Of a DNA stretch of 64,000 bases, positions 11,007 through 23,345 are shown piece after piece. This DNA comes from Neurospora tetraspora (lineage: Eukaryota; Ascomycota; Sordariomycetes; Sordariales; Sordariaceae). The stretch lies in the NCBI RefSeq assembly GCF_033439725.1, contig NW_026944386.1:3348001-3412000 (forward strand), read 5' to 3'. The notes beneath the pieces are model-generated. The model ran no database searches. It had not been told where the DNA came from and was given only the letters and a program-made list of their open reading frames with translations. Both the position numbers and the translations under genes were made by a program. The stretch's first letter is position 1. Every line of letters starts with the position of its first letter.

Positions 11007-12171
11007 TCCATCGCCTGTCCAGATGTGGTGTGTTCACCTCACCTTGCGGTTGGAGGAGGAGGATGGATAATGTGGTGAAGTGAGAAAGAGTGGATGTTGA
11101 AGTGTCAGAATCCTTGACTGATGACAGTCACCAAAGTGCACTAACAATTAATTGTGATGTGGCCCGAGCTTTCCCCAGACTCTCCAGCTCAAGTTATAGT
11201 GAATGCTTGTATAGATATGATAGAGGTACTTAGCAAGCGATTGCTTTACACCTGTTTCTTGCCGGACTTGAAGTACCTTTAAGCAAAGAGTACAAATCTC
11301 TTTGCTGTCCTTTCCATTCCCCAACTTTGGAAGCTTCCATTTCTCTTCGATCGGACAAGAAAGCACTCGGAGTTTATCAACGAATTACCAAGCAACTTCC
11401 ACAAAGCATGGGCATCCAAAGACTTGTCCATGCCCGGCGTCGATGTGACCAGACTTGGATACACGACAGTTAGCATGTGCGTTTGGAATATCCCGAGCTG
11501 GAGACTTTTCTTCAGCTGCTTTGAAATAAACAGCTTTATCCAGAATGCCAAGACGTCTTTCCCTGGAGTTGTCATCAGCCTCAACGCTTTCCCAACTTAC
11601 ACTAGATACTTCCCTCTATAGGTGGTAGCATCCGACATTCGACTTCCACATCCAACTCTCACTCCCATCCCTTCCCTTTCGATTTACCCGGTTCAAAGTC
11701 GTTGCTTTCTTCTTTTCTTGATCTCCTTCTCCCACTTACCACCTCCCCTCTTTCCCGTCTCTATCAGTAAGCGGCATCCCGCATTGCATCCATCCACCCA
11801 CCACCGGGCAGTGCACGCATGATGTACTAAGCAGCCCAGCCATTAAATCCACCCACTTCCAGCAGCTGAACGACTTCGACGTGTTATACACCCTCGTTCG
11901 TCCACTCTTACTCGTCAAGCCATATACGTCATATTATACCTCGATAAGCAGGTACCGTTCTTTAGACTTTGATACATTGATCGGAGGGGACACGTCGTCC
12001 AGTCGAATCCTCGGTTACATTATACGCCAAGAGAACGGAAAGCCATTACATCGCGCGTGGCCGTTGAACCCGCAGCACTCACCCGACCATCCCCAGTCCC
12101 CACTGCTCAGCTCCCATCCGTCATAGCAGACGTACAAAGACTCGTGCTCTCCCGGCCCTTTCATCTACGAC
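11007..12171. other. Divergent intergenic region
   Basis: About 1.2 kb between the TilS-like gene (-) and the WDR48-like gene (+). A pyrimidine-rich part (about 11640-11830) fits a promoter or 5' leader of the WDR48-like gene. No RNA gene or repeat recognised. Confidence 0.5.
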
Positions 12172-15100
12172 ATGGCCAAAAAGGCTCGCCAGAGGATTAG
12201 CTATGGTTCGTCTTTGTTGTCTTCAATCACAACACGGGGCGCACGGCTAACCACACTCCTACTCTGCTTCAGTTCTCGAGCTCCCAAACTCCTCACCAGG
12301 TGGCCATCGTCTCGGCGTGAATGGTCTCGCCGTCGATCGCGACAATGCTATTCTGTGAGCACACACCCTTAGCCTCGTCTCTCCACCGATATCGATCGAA
12401 TCCCACCCATATACTAATTCAACTTGACATGGCACAGCTACTCCGGCGGCCGCGATGGCATAGTATGCGCCTGGGACGTCCACCCCGACTGCATTGCCCC
12501 GACTTCCTCCCACTCCGCCGTTGTCGATACCTCATCCTCGCGCGCCAATGCCAGGCCCAAGCAGACGACCCGATTCCGTTCCCAAACACACCCGCATACA
12601 CATTGGATCAACGATCTCGCTTTAGCCCAACAACATTCCGCGGTTGTGTCCGCTTCGTCCGACCTGCTCGTCAAAGTATGGCGTCCCCACGGCAGCGACG
12701 CCAAAGAACCAGCCACCATTGGCCAGCACGCCGATTATGTCAAGTGCGTTGCGACACCGTCACAGTCCACCAACTGGGTTGCCTCGGGTGGCCTCGACCG
12801 TAAAATATACCTCTGGGATTTGTCAGGCGCCGGCAAGCGACTGGAAATAGATGTCAGCGGCGAGGAGGTGCGAGAGAAGGGTAGCGTTTATGCCTTGGCC
12901 GTCAACCACTCCATCCTCGCCAGCGGTGGTCCCGAGAGCGTGGTTCGCCTATGGGATCCCAAGACCGGCAAGCGCATCACCAAATTCGTCGGTCATACCG
13001 ACAACATCCGGGCCATCCTGGTAAACTCCTCGGGCGACATGGTCATGACGGCCAGTTCTGACCAGACGGTCAAGGTTTGGAGCGTCACTGCAGGCAGGTG
13101 CATGCACACACTCACCATGCACAATGACAGCGTGTGGTCTCTGTTTGCCGAAGACCCTGAACTCGGCGTCTTCTACAGCAGTGATCGGTCGGGCTTGGTG
13201 GTCAAGACAGATGTGCGAGGCACCTTGGGTGACTTGGATGATGGCCTGTCCTTGGCCGTCGCACAGGAACACGATGGCGTGAGCAAGGTTGTCGCTTGTG
13301 GAAACTCTTTGTGGACGGCGACGTCACGGTCATCGATTAACCGCTGGCAGAGCCTGGACACAAGTGCTGACATTCAGCTTCCAGGGGGATTCCGGCCTCA
13401 GAAGGCCTCCGTTGTGTCGACGAGGAGCAGGGAGAGCACTTTCCAGTCTGGATCCCCGATGCCAGCAGGGTCACCTACCCCCAAGCGGGAGATACCGGCC
13501 AAGTCGATCTTGCGTATCTCGAACACGGCCTCCTTCCCGCGTGCGCTCAGCCGGGATGGGGCAGAATCGGTAGCAACACACACACGAAAGGGATCTGAAA
13601 TAATAACAGACCCCGCGGTAAGCGTAGTGGAGCCGATACACCACCTGCCGGAAGAAACGATCGAGGGCCAGTTTGGCCTGGTCAAGCACCGTCTTCTGAA
13701 CGACAGGAGGCGGGTCCTGACACTGGACACGGCTGGGGATGTAGTGTTGTGGGACTTGATCAAAGTGAGACATCTCAGTCTTCCGAACCTTGTGACTGTG
13801 ACCGTGAACGTGACTTGTGCTGACTGTCTTGTCTCAATTAGTGTAAACCCATCAAGAGTTTTGGAAAGAGACATTTGGAGGACGTAGAACCCGAGGTCAA
13901 TACCCTAGAGGCCGTGGCTCCATGGTGCTCTATAGACACTAGCTCCGGCAACTTGACAGTGGTTCTAGAGCCATTCAACTGTTTTGATGCCGAGGCGTAT
14001 GCCGACGAACTCACGCTGGAAGAGCCTGTGGAGTTCCGGGAAGACCAGAGGAGTATGCTTCATCACCAATTATTGTCACCTTGGATTGTGCTAACCCTCC
14101 ACAGTAAATCTTGGAAAGTGGATTCTACGATATCTATTTGCGAACCTAATAGATGAAGAGATACGACGCGATGAGGCACACAGACACAAGCTGAACGAAG
14201 TATCACAGCAACGGGCAGCCGTCGGGAGGGTGAATCCCGGGTTATCGATATCAATCCCTCCTCCGCCGGGTGGCATCGACTCGCAGGTTGCGACGCCGCG
14301 GGCAAATGGCTCCCGGTTCCCTCCTGCGACACCAGGGTTCGCAATTGGACTCGCTACGCCAGGTTCGCCCATGTGGCCAGGGGCGGAAGCCGTTGGAACG
14401 CCGCTCAGTCCCCTCGACAGGTTCTCGTCGCAAGTTTCGAATAAGCCATCTGCAGAACGAGTCGACTACTTTTCGGACGACATCAACTCACCAGACGCAG
14501 ATACAAACAAGACAGCACAGACACCCGCGCCAGTTGCAGAGTCTCGGCCCTCAGAAGATAAGGCCGGAAAGACATCGACTGAGAATGGAAAAGAGAAGGA
14601 CAAAGAGAAGGATAAGGATAAGGAAGTTAAGAGCCCCACGTTTGGGAAGAAGTTCCGGATGAACATGTCATTTGGCGGCAAAAAGCTCGGTCGCTCAGCT
14701 TCGGTTGCCGTCGCCGATAAGCCAGTCGTGGTGGACGAAAAGGCCGAGGAGTCCGAATCCTCTTCGAACCACGAGAAGGAGTTCGCCGATAGCTTCCACG
14801 GCGTTATCCAGAAGATCCACAACGAGTATGAGAAGCAGCTGACCGAAAACCCCGACATGGTGGTCGAAACACGCATCTGCCCCAGTCTGCCCAACGACAC
14901 GCCAGTGCTCAAACTGCCCAAGGGCACCAAGGTGATCATCCAGGAAGAGACGTCGGGCGGCTCAGCCGAGCTGTATCGGGGGACCGTGGAGTCGGTGGGC
15001 GCCGATGTGGACATTATCGAGCAAAAGGGTCCCCAGTGGCTCGGCGAGGTTCTGCTATTGAATGCCATCCCACCAAAAGATCCCGTCAAGGTGTCGTTTG

Positions 15101-15602
15101 TGCTGTACCCGTGGCAGGACACGCTGCCGGCCATCACGGTAGCGGACGGGAACAATCGCCTGAATGCGAATAGGATGCTGAGGGTGAAGAAGATCTTGGC
15201 GTACGTGGCGGAGAGGATCGATCCGCCTGCCGACCCGGAGAATCCGGACCCGGACGCGATGAAGCCGGAGGAGTACTTGGAGCTGTACTGCAATGAACAG
15301 GTGAGTCTAACCAAACCCTACTGCCAACCTGACTGGTCTACTTTTGTGCTGACATGAACAACCAAAACCAGCTCCTGCCAAACACAATGAGCCTCGCAAC
15401 CCTCCGCGCACACGTCTGGAAGGGCGGTAATGATATCGTCCTCCATTACAAAGCCAACGGAAAGAAGGAGATTCTGTTCCCGTCGGCGCCATCTCCTAGC
15501 GGTACCGATGGCGGCCAACGCCAGAGTCAGGAGTCTCCATCACAAGCCGGGACAGCAGCCGGTCAGGGACAGATCGGCCAAGCTGTGGCAGCAGCAGCTT
15601 AG
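12172..15602 (+). CDS. WDR48/UAF1-type WD40 activator of a deubiquitinase
   Basis: WD40 scaffold of the WDR48 (UAF1; S. pombe Bun107, budding yeast Duf1) family, which binds and activates ubiquitin-specific proteases of the USP1/12/46 type. Six exons: 12172-12205, 12273-12354, 12438-13764, 13842-14052, 14105-15300 and 15372-15602. All phases agree, giving about 1026 residues. The N-terminus after splicing reads [20 protein letters not shown], then LYSGGRDG and repeated WD units ([33 protein letters not shown]). The C-terminal third is a Pro/Ser/Lys-rich linker, then [15 protein letters not shown] and the family's SUMO-like end containing [17 protein letters not shown]. Intron 1 uses an unusual GTTCGT donor. 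It converges with the SAM carrier gene. Family assignment firm; the partner protease (CreB-like) is inference. Confidence 0.92.
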
Positions 15603-16109
15603 GAAGATGAGGCTGTCAGGCAGGAGAGTCCGTGGACGTCCCTGGAAGGATTCGGTTATTATTAATTCGTGCCGTCACTGCGCTGTCTTGATTGGACAGT
15701 GCGTGACTTAAAGCTCTTGTTTATCTTGGAGTCAGCGTGTTTGTACATAGTGGTATTTTTCTGCCTGCTTCTCTTATCTCTATCATTCTCTGAGGTGTCT
15801 CGACAACCGTTGGTTATGGACATTGAGAAAGCGCCGTGTTCGACTCTTAGCGGGTATTCTTATTTAGTACAGTAAGGGTTGTTGTACATAGGGGTGTAAC
15901 ATGACTGTTTGTTACTCCCACTGGGGTATCTTGAACTCTATGTCTATGTATATGCTGTTCTTCTCGCTCGTCTCGTCTGTCTGTTCGATGTCGAAGATTA
16001 ACGACACCGAGCTAATCCCACTTTTTGTTTTCGAAGACCGTGCGAGACACCACCACGTTTGCCTCTTGTCTATACCGCTCGCTCAAAACCCAAATGACTA
16101 TCCGCCCCT
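15603..16109. other. Convergent intergenic region
   Basis: About 500 bp of T-rich sequence holding the 3' UTRs of the WDR48-like gene (+) and the SAM carrier gene (-). No gene or repeat seen. Confidence 0.5.
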
Positions 16110-17123
16110 TTAAAGCGAAAGCTCCTCACCACTCTTGCTCTTCCTCGTCGTCCCCTCAAAAGCATTAACAACACTCTGATAACTCCCCAAGAAAATCGCT
16201 CCTCCGATACTAATCCACATCACCCTCGGTCCAATCCCACTAAAGAACGGTCTGATCCCACTCCCAGTCTTCGTCTTCCCATCCCTCCAAATTTTTCTTA
16301 TTAGACTAACCACCCCCTCCCTCCTCTCGCTCAACATGATCCTCGTCTTGAGCACATCCAACGGCGTCGTCAACGCCGCCGCGAACCCGCCCGCCAGACT
16401 TCCATACAGCGCGCTTTCGGGAGCACTCACGTCCTTTTCGTTTTTACCCGTCGCGGAATCACCAAAAAGTCCCCTTCCTGTCCGTTGGCGGCGCTCCCGT
16501 CCCCATTTCTTGAGTGATTCCCAAAGCGGAAACTGTAACACGGTAAACGGCACTTCGCGCATAACAGTTATGCCCCAGCCCCTATACAGCTCGCGCCACA
16601 CACCCGTGAGACCGATCGCGCCCCGCTGGTGCAAGATGTGCAGCAAACTGCTCAAGCTCGACCCGCCATGCTGACCCGCCTGCGCCCGCTGCTTGATCAC
16701 CTCGGTCGGCACGCGAATCGCGCACGCGGCTATCTCACCCAGACTTGCCGCGATTCCATGCTGTACCCCCGGATGACTGAAGCGCCCACCCTTCCCTTTT
16801 ACATCCTCCCCCGTTTTATGTGTCGAACCCGTCGTCGAACCCGTCGTCGGAGGAGGAGGAGGAGGAGCAGAAGAAGAAAGAAACCCCTTGGTAGTCTCAT
16901 AAGTAACGAAGAAAAAAGCGGCACCGGGCGCGGAACCGATGACGCAGGAGCCTACGCCGCGGTAGATGCCGCGGAAGCCGCCACTCGCAAAAAAGCCTTG
17001 GGCGGATTGGAGGCGGGTTTTGAGTGTGTCGAGAGGGAAGAGCGAGAGGTCGACGGTGGTGCCGGCGAGGGCGCCGGCTAGGAGGGCGGTTTGGAAGGGT
17101 GGTGGGGAGGATTGGGAGGCCAT
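16110..17123 (-). CDS. Mitochondrial S-adenosylmethionine carrier
   Basis: Inner-membrane solute carrier of the SAM transporter (Pet8/Sam5, SLC25A26) type, importing SAM for mitochondrial methylation. Single exon, 337 residues. Three carrier repeats carry the Px[DE]xx[KR] signatures PLDTLK, PTEVIK and PLDVLK. The first repeat, VDLSLFPLDTLKTRLQS then GFRGIYRGVGS and GSAPGAAFFFVTYE, is close to textbook SAM carrier sequence. Loops between the repeats contain Pro and Gly/Lys-rich insertions. The start is the ATG at 17123, directly ahead of the first transmembrane helix; the frame stays open another 49 codons upstream but has no ATG there. Confidence 0.92.
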   Translation of the reverse strand: MASQSSPPPFQTALLAGALAGTTVDLSLFPLDTLKTRLQSAQGFFASGGFRGIYRGVGSCVIGSAPGAAFFFVTYETTKGFLSSSAPPPPPPTTGSTTGSTHKTGEDVKGKGGRFSHPGVQHGIAASLGEIAACAIRVPTEVIKQRAQAGQHGGSSLSSLLHILHQRGAIGLTGVWRELYRGWGITVMREVPFTVLQFPLWESLKKWGRERRQRTGRGLFGDSATGKNEKDVSAPESALYGSLAGGFAAALTTPLDVLKTRIMLSERREGVVSLIRKIWRDGKTKTGSGIRPFFSGIGPRVMWISIGGAIFLGSYQSVVNAFEGTTRKSKSGEELSL

Positions 17124-18353
17124 TTTTTGCGCGCGTTGGGGTTGGGCTTCCTTGTTTGGTGGAGGTTTCGGGGGCTGGCTGGTTCGAGCTGTCGAGGAGG
17201 ATTGGAGGGAGGGAGGGAGGTTAAAGTCGCGAAGTTTGGTAGGGTCGGCGACGGTGGTGGGCGCGCGCAATGCCGGCTACTGGATGTGACTCGATTCCAG
17301 GAAAGTCGAGGTTATCGAACGGGTCGGTTTGGGAGGTGCTGATAAGGAAAACCGTCGACCAAATTTGCGAGGAAACCAATTGAATTGTCTTAAGCTTCCG
17401 TCTCTCAAGAAGCAATTGGCCTCGAAAGAATTGTCCGCAAAGGTCGACGGTAAGTTGTCCTCGGCAAAGATGGTCGGAGCTATTTTCTGGACATTTCCTT
17501 TGCGACGGCGGCATCGGACGGCAGGAACGGGGTCGCATTTCGTGACGCACTATCGATAGAGGGACCTCCGGCAGGCAAAGGCCGGCCGAACGGTGGGGCC
17601 GATCGCGCCGTGGTGGGGGTCGTCTTGGATTTGTTAGTGAGAGGCTTTGGTAAGAAGTTCAGACTTCAGAGTGACATACAAAGAGATGAAGGGAAGAGTA
17701 ACCGATGAAGTCAGCAAAGTCAATGATGAGTAAAACTGGGATGGTTACTCAATAGTCCGCGACAGTACATTACTATGGGACGGTAAACTCGAAGCACAAG
17801 GAAACGTTCTAGCTCGAAGTTAACCACCCCACAATGAAGTGTACAAGTCCCTTGTTAACATTTCCTTAAGCATCAAAGACGCATCATAATGCCTTATTGG
17901 TTATCAATAACACCGATAACATATCACCACGTGCCTCCCTGACCAACGTCAAGGCATCAACCCCAACATCAAATGCATCGTCACTTCACAACAATGGGTT
18001 CTTTCTTTGACAGTACTCGTACAATTACTCCAACATATACTCGTACACCACAAATTAAGATGTCAACGGTCGTTATGGGGCGAAATAATTGCCGGCCGGA
18101 ACCCGCCATCCCCCAACGCCCAGAGCAAATAAAAACCAATCCCCCACCCTCCTCCCTCCCTCCCCTAAAGCAAAGAAAAAAAGGCACGACCATAAGATCG
18201 TGGCATCAAAGGTCGTAATCCTCATAATCATAACCATAAAGCCTCATCGTCTCAGAAACCCAACAAAAATCTTGAGCTCGGGGAATGAAACGCTCGATAT
18301 CGCGGTTGACGATAAGCTGGCAGAGCTTCAATCTACACCCCTCGGCCCCCCGC
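17124..18353. other. Intergenic region upstream of the SAM carrier
   Basis: Promoter of the SAM carrier gene (-) and 3' flank of the proline-rich gene (-). A/T-richer sequence around 17640-18250 lacks coding character. No RNA gene or inverted-repeat element found by eye. Confidence 0.45.
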
Positions 18354-20120
18354 TTACTCGCCATCCTCCTCGTCGTCCTTCTCCTCCTCGTGTTCGTCGG
18401 CATACTGCACCCCCATGTCCATAAAAATGGTGGTGCGCCTGGTGTCGGCGCAGGCCACCGCTGCCTCGACGGGCGACAGCATATCGTGGCCGGAGGCCCA
18501 GTGGTCTCCGCCCGGCGTACCGGGAGTCTTCTTCTTGGGGCTCTCAACCCGAGCCCTGGCCATGCCTGTTTGTTTGCTTCGTTAGTTCATCCCGTTCGAT
18601 ATACTCATATCGCTTGATATGATTTGTTTGTTTTTCATCTTACCGCTGGCAGCTTCAGCCTCGTACGGGCTCATCATCGGGTGATACCCGAACTGTGTGG
18701 GGGTGGCGGCCGGGTTGGGCGCCGGGGGCACGTTACCGGGCTGCGCTTGCAGTCCCTGGGGCTGGGGAGAAGAGAGATCGAAATAGCCAGGCTCGGTAGG
18801 GTGGCCAGCTTGGCCAGCCCTGGCCGAGGCGCCGGGGGAAAGAAATTGGGACGGCAAACCAACTTCGGTTTGCTGGTGCTGCTGTGACGGTCTCGGACGA
18901 GATCCAGTTGGGGGGCCCTGGAAAGGGTGACCCGCTCTTCCATGGGGTTTGATGCCCACACACCGCTCTCTGGCTGGTGTATCCCAGTTGTGGTCTTTTT
19001 TTTTCAAATATCAGTCAGCTCCATTCGTTTTCAAATCATTCACGGGACGAAACTCACGAAAGCCCGGAGGCTGGTTATACCCATATGGGTTGGTCGGGTT
19101 CAAGTGACCCTTAAAAACGTCATCTGTTGTCCGATGAGTTAGCGTTTGTCAACAACATATCAAACGGTATAGGAGTGGTGGCCTATCTTACCCTCGAAAG
19201 GAGGCGTCTGCACAGGGGGGCGGCTCGAGGAGCTCGCCGGGTGTCCCTCGGACGACCGGGAAACTTGGGGCTGGGGAGGGGGAGCGGGGGGCGAAGAACG
19301 AGACGAAACAGCCTGGTTCAACGATATGGTGGGCCTCGAACCCGATCCCGACGGGCGCCTGCTGTCCTGAACTTGCCGCTGAGCGGACTTGGGAGGAATG
19401 GGGGGAAGGGGCGGCGACGAAGGTCCCGGAGGGGAAAAAGTCGGCTGGCCCATATGTTGGCCGCCAGAGGGCGACCGAACATCTCTGGGAGGTTGCCTCG
19501 CAGGCGGCAGGACAAACCCTCTCGGGGGAGCTTGCTGGGGGAAGCCAGCAGTCCCGGTGCGTGACCTGCTCGGGCGGCCACTGTCGAAGCCCGGTTGGGC
19601 GAAAGGGGGGTTGGGGGGCCGAAAGGCCGGGGGCATGGCGGGCATGGGCGGGACCGACTCCAGGCCATGAGGCCTTTGCGGCCGGCTGGGGGTCCGGCTT
19701 CTCTGGCGAATCGCCAGGGCCGGAGTCGCCAACTGCCGCTCAGGGCCTCGAGCTTGGCCTTGGGCTTGGGCGTCGGGGCGGGGGTTGCTCGTCGCCCTGC
19801 CTCGAAAGGTAGGGAAGGGTCCACCGCCTGAAACCGGTGTCAGCTTCATCACTGGGCCTGGATGATCCTCTAGTGAGGCGAGATTGATGGAATTCTGAAC
19901 TTACCAAGGATTCCGTCCATGTCTTCGATCTCCTGCAAGACCGCGGCGCGCGACGGGGCACTCATCTCTGTTAGTTGTGTTAGTATACAGTGAGCCAAAG
20001 ACAGGATCTACTCGTCTTTCGCCTTTGGGGCCTGAACGGGCGTTTCTAGCCCAGACGAGTGGTGGGACTCAGCAGGCTGTCCAGCGTCGGCTGTTACTTA
20101 CCTTTCTTGGGTGGTGCCAT
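18354..20120 (-). CDS. Proline-rich disordered protein, function unknown
   Basis: I do not recognise this protein. Six exons with matching phases: 20120-20102, 19967-19905, 19827-19192, 19123-19058, 18994-18644 and 18565-18354, giving about 448 residues. The start MAPPKK is joined to EMSAPSRAAVLQEIEDMDG. The middle is rich in Pro, Ser, Arg and Gln, with many PPxP runs that could be SH3 or WW ligands. The C-terminal exon is different: a basic stretch (ESPKKKTPGTPGG), a segment with mixed composition (HDMLSPVEAAVACADTRRTT) that may be the conserved core, and an acidic tail (EEEKDDEEDGE). No membrane segment. A further GTAAGT donor near 20345 (-) suggests a 5' UTR intron. Expression is supported only by the consistent intron set. 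Confidence 0.75.
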
Positions 20121-23100
20121 TCTGATGCCACTCGAGTTAGCGTTGCGGAAAAAAAACAACAAGCGAGGCAGGAAGGGTTGCGAGGTTATGGAGGAGTTTG
20201 GTAGTGAAGACAACCTGGGAGCTGGGCTTGACTGGAAAGTGAGGATGGTGAAGGGCTGACTGGAAAGAGAGGGAGGTGAAGGGCTGGCTCTCGACTGAGA
20301 ACTAGCAGACTGCGACTTGAATTCTTGTCGAAGAGAAGGGGAAAAAAGAACTTACGTGAGAGTGACTGTGACTCGAGGTTGTTGTTGCAAGTAAAAGAGA
20401 AGACTGCGACGCAAGATTCTTGGGAGGAAGGAGAAGTCTTGTGCAGGAGTACGAATGAGTGCGCGGTTGAAGTTCAAAGAAGAAAAAATCTTGAGGGGCT
20501 TGCTCAAGAAGTGACGGGGTTTTATTTGAAAATCTCAACGCGGCGCGTCTACTCAGGTTCTTAATCACTCCAGGTTTACTGTCCTCACAAAATCGGATGG
20601 AAAATAGCAGGAAGGCAAGAGCTCGATTTGACAAACCTTGGACGCGTCGCGTAGTGTCTGCACGCAACCTTTGGTCTAGGCTTATCTCTAGTTCAAGAGT
20701 TCGGATGAGAAGGAAGGAGCGGCAGCTATTTTGTTTGTTTGCTAACGCACCATAATCACTCAGAGTCTCAGGTTCATCTCAAGGTTGGGTTTGGATCACC
20801 TTTTCTCCGTATTGTCTGCCTTCAGGCCGCGAGTCGTCGAAGAAGAAACCGAAATTGGACAGCTCAATACCGGTCACTCTAATTTGAAAATGCCGTAATA
20901 GAACTCTCATATGCCTTTTCTGACGTTAGAAACACAGATATCTGAGTCTGTGTGGGGTTTTTGAATCAGCAAGATGTCTCTGATTATTTTCCGAAGGTGT
21001 ATTGAACACGAATTGATACGTGAAATCATTCACCGAAGGTGTAATCTCGACATGTTCGGTTTAATTCACTCGGGCAGGTGCAACCTGGATACGACCTCCA
21101 GTCGATGGCACCAGTTCAAGGCACCTTCCTCTCTACGATCGAGTACTTGTGAGTGAAGGGATCCAGGTTCTAACTCGGCTTTGTCCAACTGACGCCAACT
21201 GCCGCCAGTTTTCACGCCCTTGCAACTCAGGTTTCTCTGTTCCAGCGAACGCATCGAAGATTCGACGCCGACTGCTCAAATCTGAGGAAAAGACATAGAA
21301 ATCATGAATGAAAAGCATCGAGGATAAATATCGGATCTTGATTCAATTATGGGACCCTTGGCCTCGTCGTCAAAAGTGTTCCAGATAGGAGCAGAATGGG
21401 CTTGGAAGGTGAGCCGCGGCGCGATGGCTTTGCCGTTGCAGGTGGCGTCGTTGTAGGAGGAGTTGGGCGCCGTGACGAAGTGTTGACCGGTTTTAAGGCC
21501 GTTGGTGAAGGAGGAGGGGTCCCAGACTGAGAAGCAGGTTGGGTAGCCGTACCAGGCGTTGCGGACGGTGCGGGGGTCGCCGACCGGAGGGGAGGGGGTT
21601 AGTCGTTATTAGGAATAAGGGGGTGAGGAAAGAGTGGGAAGGACAGGAGCTTAGAGGTACGATTGTTGAGCTTCTCGGCTGGGTTGTTGGTGTGGTGTGA
21701 ATGTCCTTTCGGTGGCCCTTGATCCTCGTTGCACCTTCGATTCTCCTTATACCATCTTAAGCACCTGAAATAATACTGAGAGTCACCGCCCTCACATTCT
21801 CGCTGGGACTGCAGTTTTGTAGCTGCTGACAGGGCACTTCCAAAGCCTGAGCGATGTCTATTCCTTCTCCAATTGTAGTGTTGTTCATTTCATGCAGGAA
21901 TCACCCCAGCTCAATGTGCTTTCCGTAGTAAGGAGTTCCCGGCAAGTAATTGTCAAATAGGGTCGAGTGTCCTCCACGAACAGAACCATAAATACGGGGC
22001 CTGGATGCCATAGGCGCACCTGATCCCATCTTTAATGCAAACTGGGAGGATCAATCTTCATCTACATGGTCACCGGCGCTCCTACCATTGAAATCGAGCT
22101 CCAAACTACAACGGAAGTCACTGAAGGACGTCACTCACCTTGCCACTCTCAGGGAGTTGAAGTCAGCTCACCGCTTAGAGGGCAGCATGCGCAACAACAA
22201 AACAGAGTCGTTACAGAGTCAGCAAGGGCGACGGTCGGCACATTCTCGCAGAGATCGGCGCTTACATCGGTGCTCCGGGGAGTCTCACCGGCTGCTATTC
22301 AGAATGACGCTTCGAGCACCAGGACATCTGACCCGAGCTATGGATTCATGTAACATGCTTCCAAACGAATGAAAGTGTCAAGACCGGCTAGTAAAGTTGT
22401 AAAAGTAAACTTGGCCTTTCAAGTATTGTTTTCAGATGTACACGAGCTACTGACCTCGAGTTTCTGAGACTAGATAACATCTGAGTAGGAAGTGCGCTCA
22501 GGGCAGTTTTCAACAGCTTCTATCACTTCAGCTTCCTGAAAGGAACAATCAAGGAATCTCAAAGTCAACAGTAATTCTAACGGCATTACATAATGGCAAA
22601 CAAGAAAACAGTTGAACTTGCCATTTGGGGCGGACACTGATTCTAGGACGTCGAGTGACATCTCGGTGTCGGGTGCGTGAATCCATTTCGTAAGGTGAGG
22701 TGAGTGACGCTCCAAGAGACAAGAGCGCAGGAGATTCGTTGTGTTCTTGCGGATTTTGTATTTTCTCACAAGCATAGGCCATTCTGGCCAACTGAGGAAA
22801 GCGCGGCTTTTCGAATCGCTTCACTCAGGTTTAGGGAGGTCACCATTCAAATACTTTAGGCAGGTTGGTTGTTCTTGTGGGCGATGCCTTCCGTTCCCTA
22901 CGACAATCGCAGAGTACTCACCCACCGCACTCTCTCCATACTGCGTTTCCAACTGCTCCATCTCTTCTCCTCGAGGAACAGTCTTGCACTCGTCGCTTCC
23001 GCTTTTCTTAGATCATTGGCTACGGAAGAAGAAAGTCAGACTCGGCACAGTCTGGACTAAGGCACATAAAGCCGACTTGTTTCCCATGCGAGTCTCAGTT

Positions 23101-23345
23101 CAAATTCTTTCATCATCCACACATTTTTCAGTACAATCATTGCACTATCGACTTGCTTATTGGAAATTCTTACGCACATCACGATCGTTGCTCAAGTACT
23201 ACCATTATTTTCTCCCATTCCCCAGGTCTTACCGGGAAGTATTCTTGAATATCGCAATTTTACTTCCACGCACACTCGGTTAACACTTGCACCGCCTTTA
23301 CACATCATCACATACCTCCAAAAAGACTGCAGGAAACCAAGAAAG
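20121..23345. other. Long intergenic region containing a gene relic
   Basis: About 3.2 kb. It contains the promoter of the proline-rich gene, a relic of a sugar dehydrogenase gene (about 21340-21710, listed separately) and otherwise sequence with no recognisable gene. The 20880-21300 part is A/T-richer with short degenerate repeats (CCGAAGGTGTA near 20992 and 21032). Confidence 0.5.
21340..21710 (-). pseudogene. Relic of a fungal glucose/sorbosone dehydrogenase gene
   Basis: On the minus strand one frame reads RNAWYGYPTCFSVWDPSSF, then GQHFVTAPNSSYNDATCNG and RLTFQAHSAPIWNTFDD. This is the typical core of secreted fungal L-sorbosone/glucose dehydrogenase-like proteins (WYGYPTCFTVW... and QAHSAP). 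About 110 bp upstream another in-frame piece reads HTNNPAEKLNN, also expected just before this core. Between them lies a stretch that looks like a former intron (GTACCT...CTAACCCC) without an AG at its end. No start, no remaining catalytic domain and no continuation after FDDEAKGP could be found, so this is a fragment of roughly 80-110 codons from a protein normally over 400 residues long. Confidence 0.7.
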
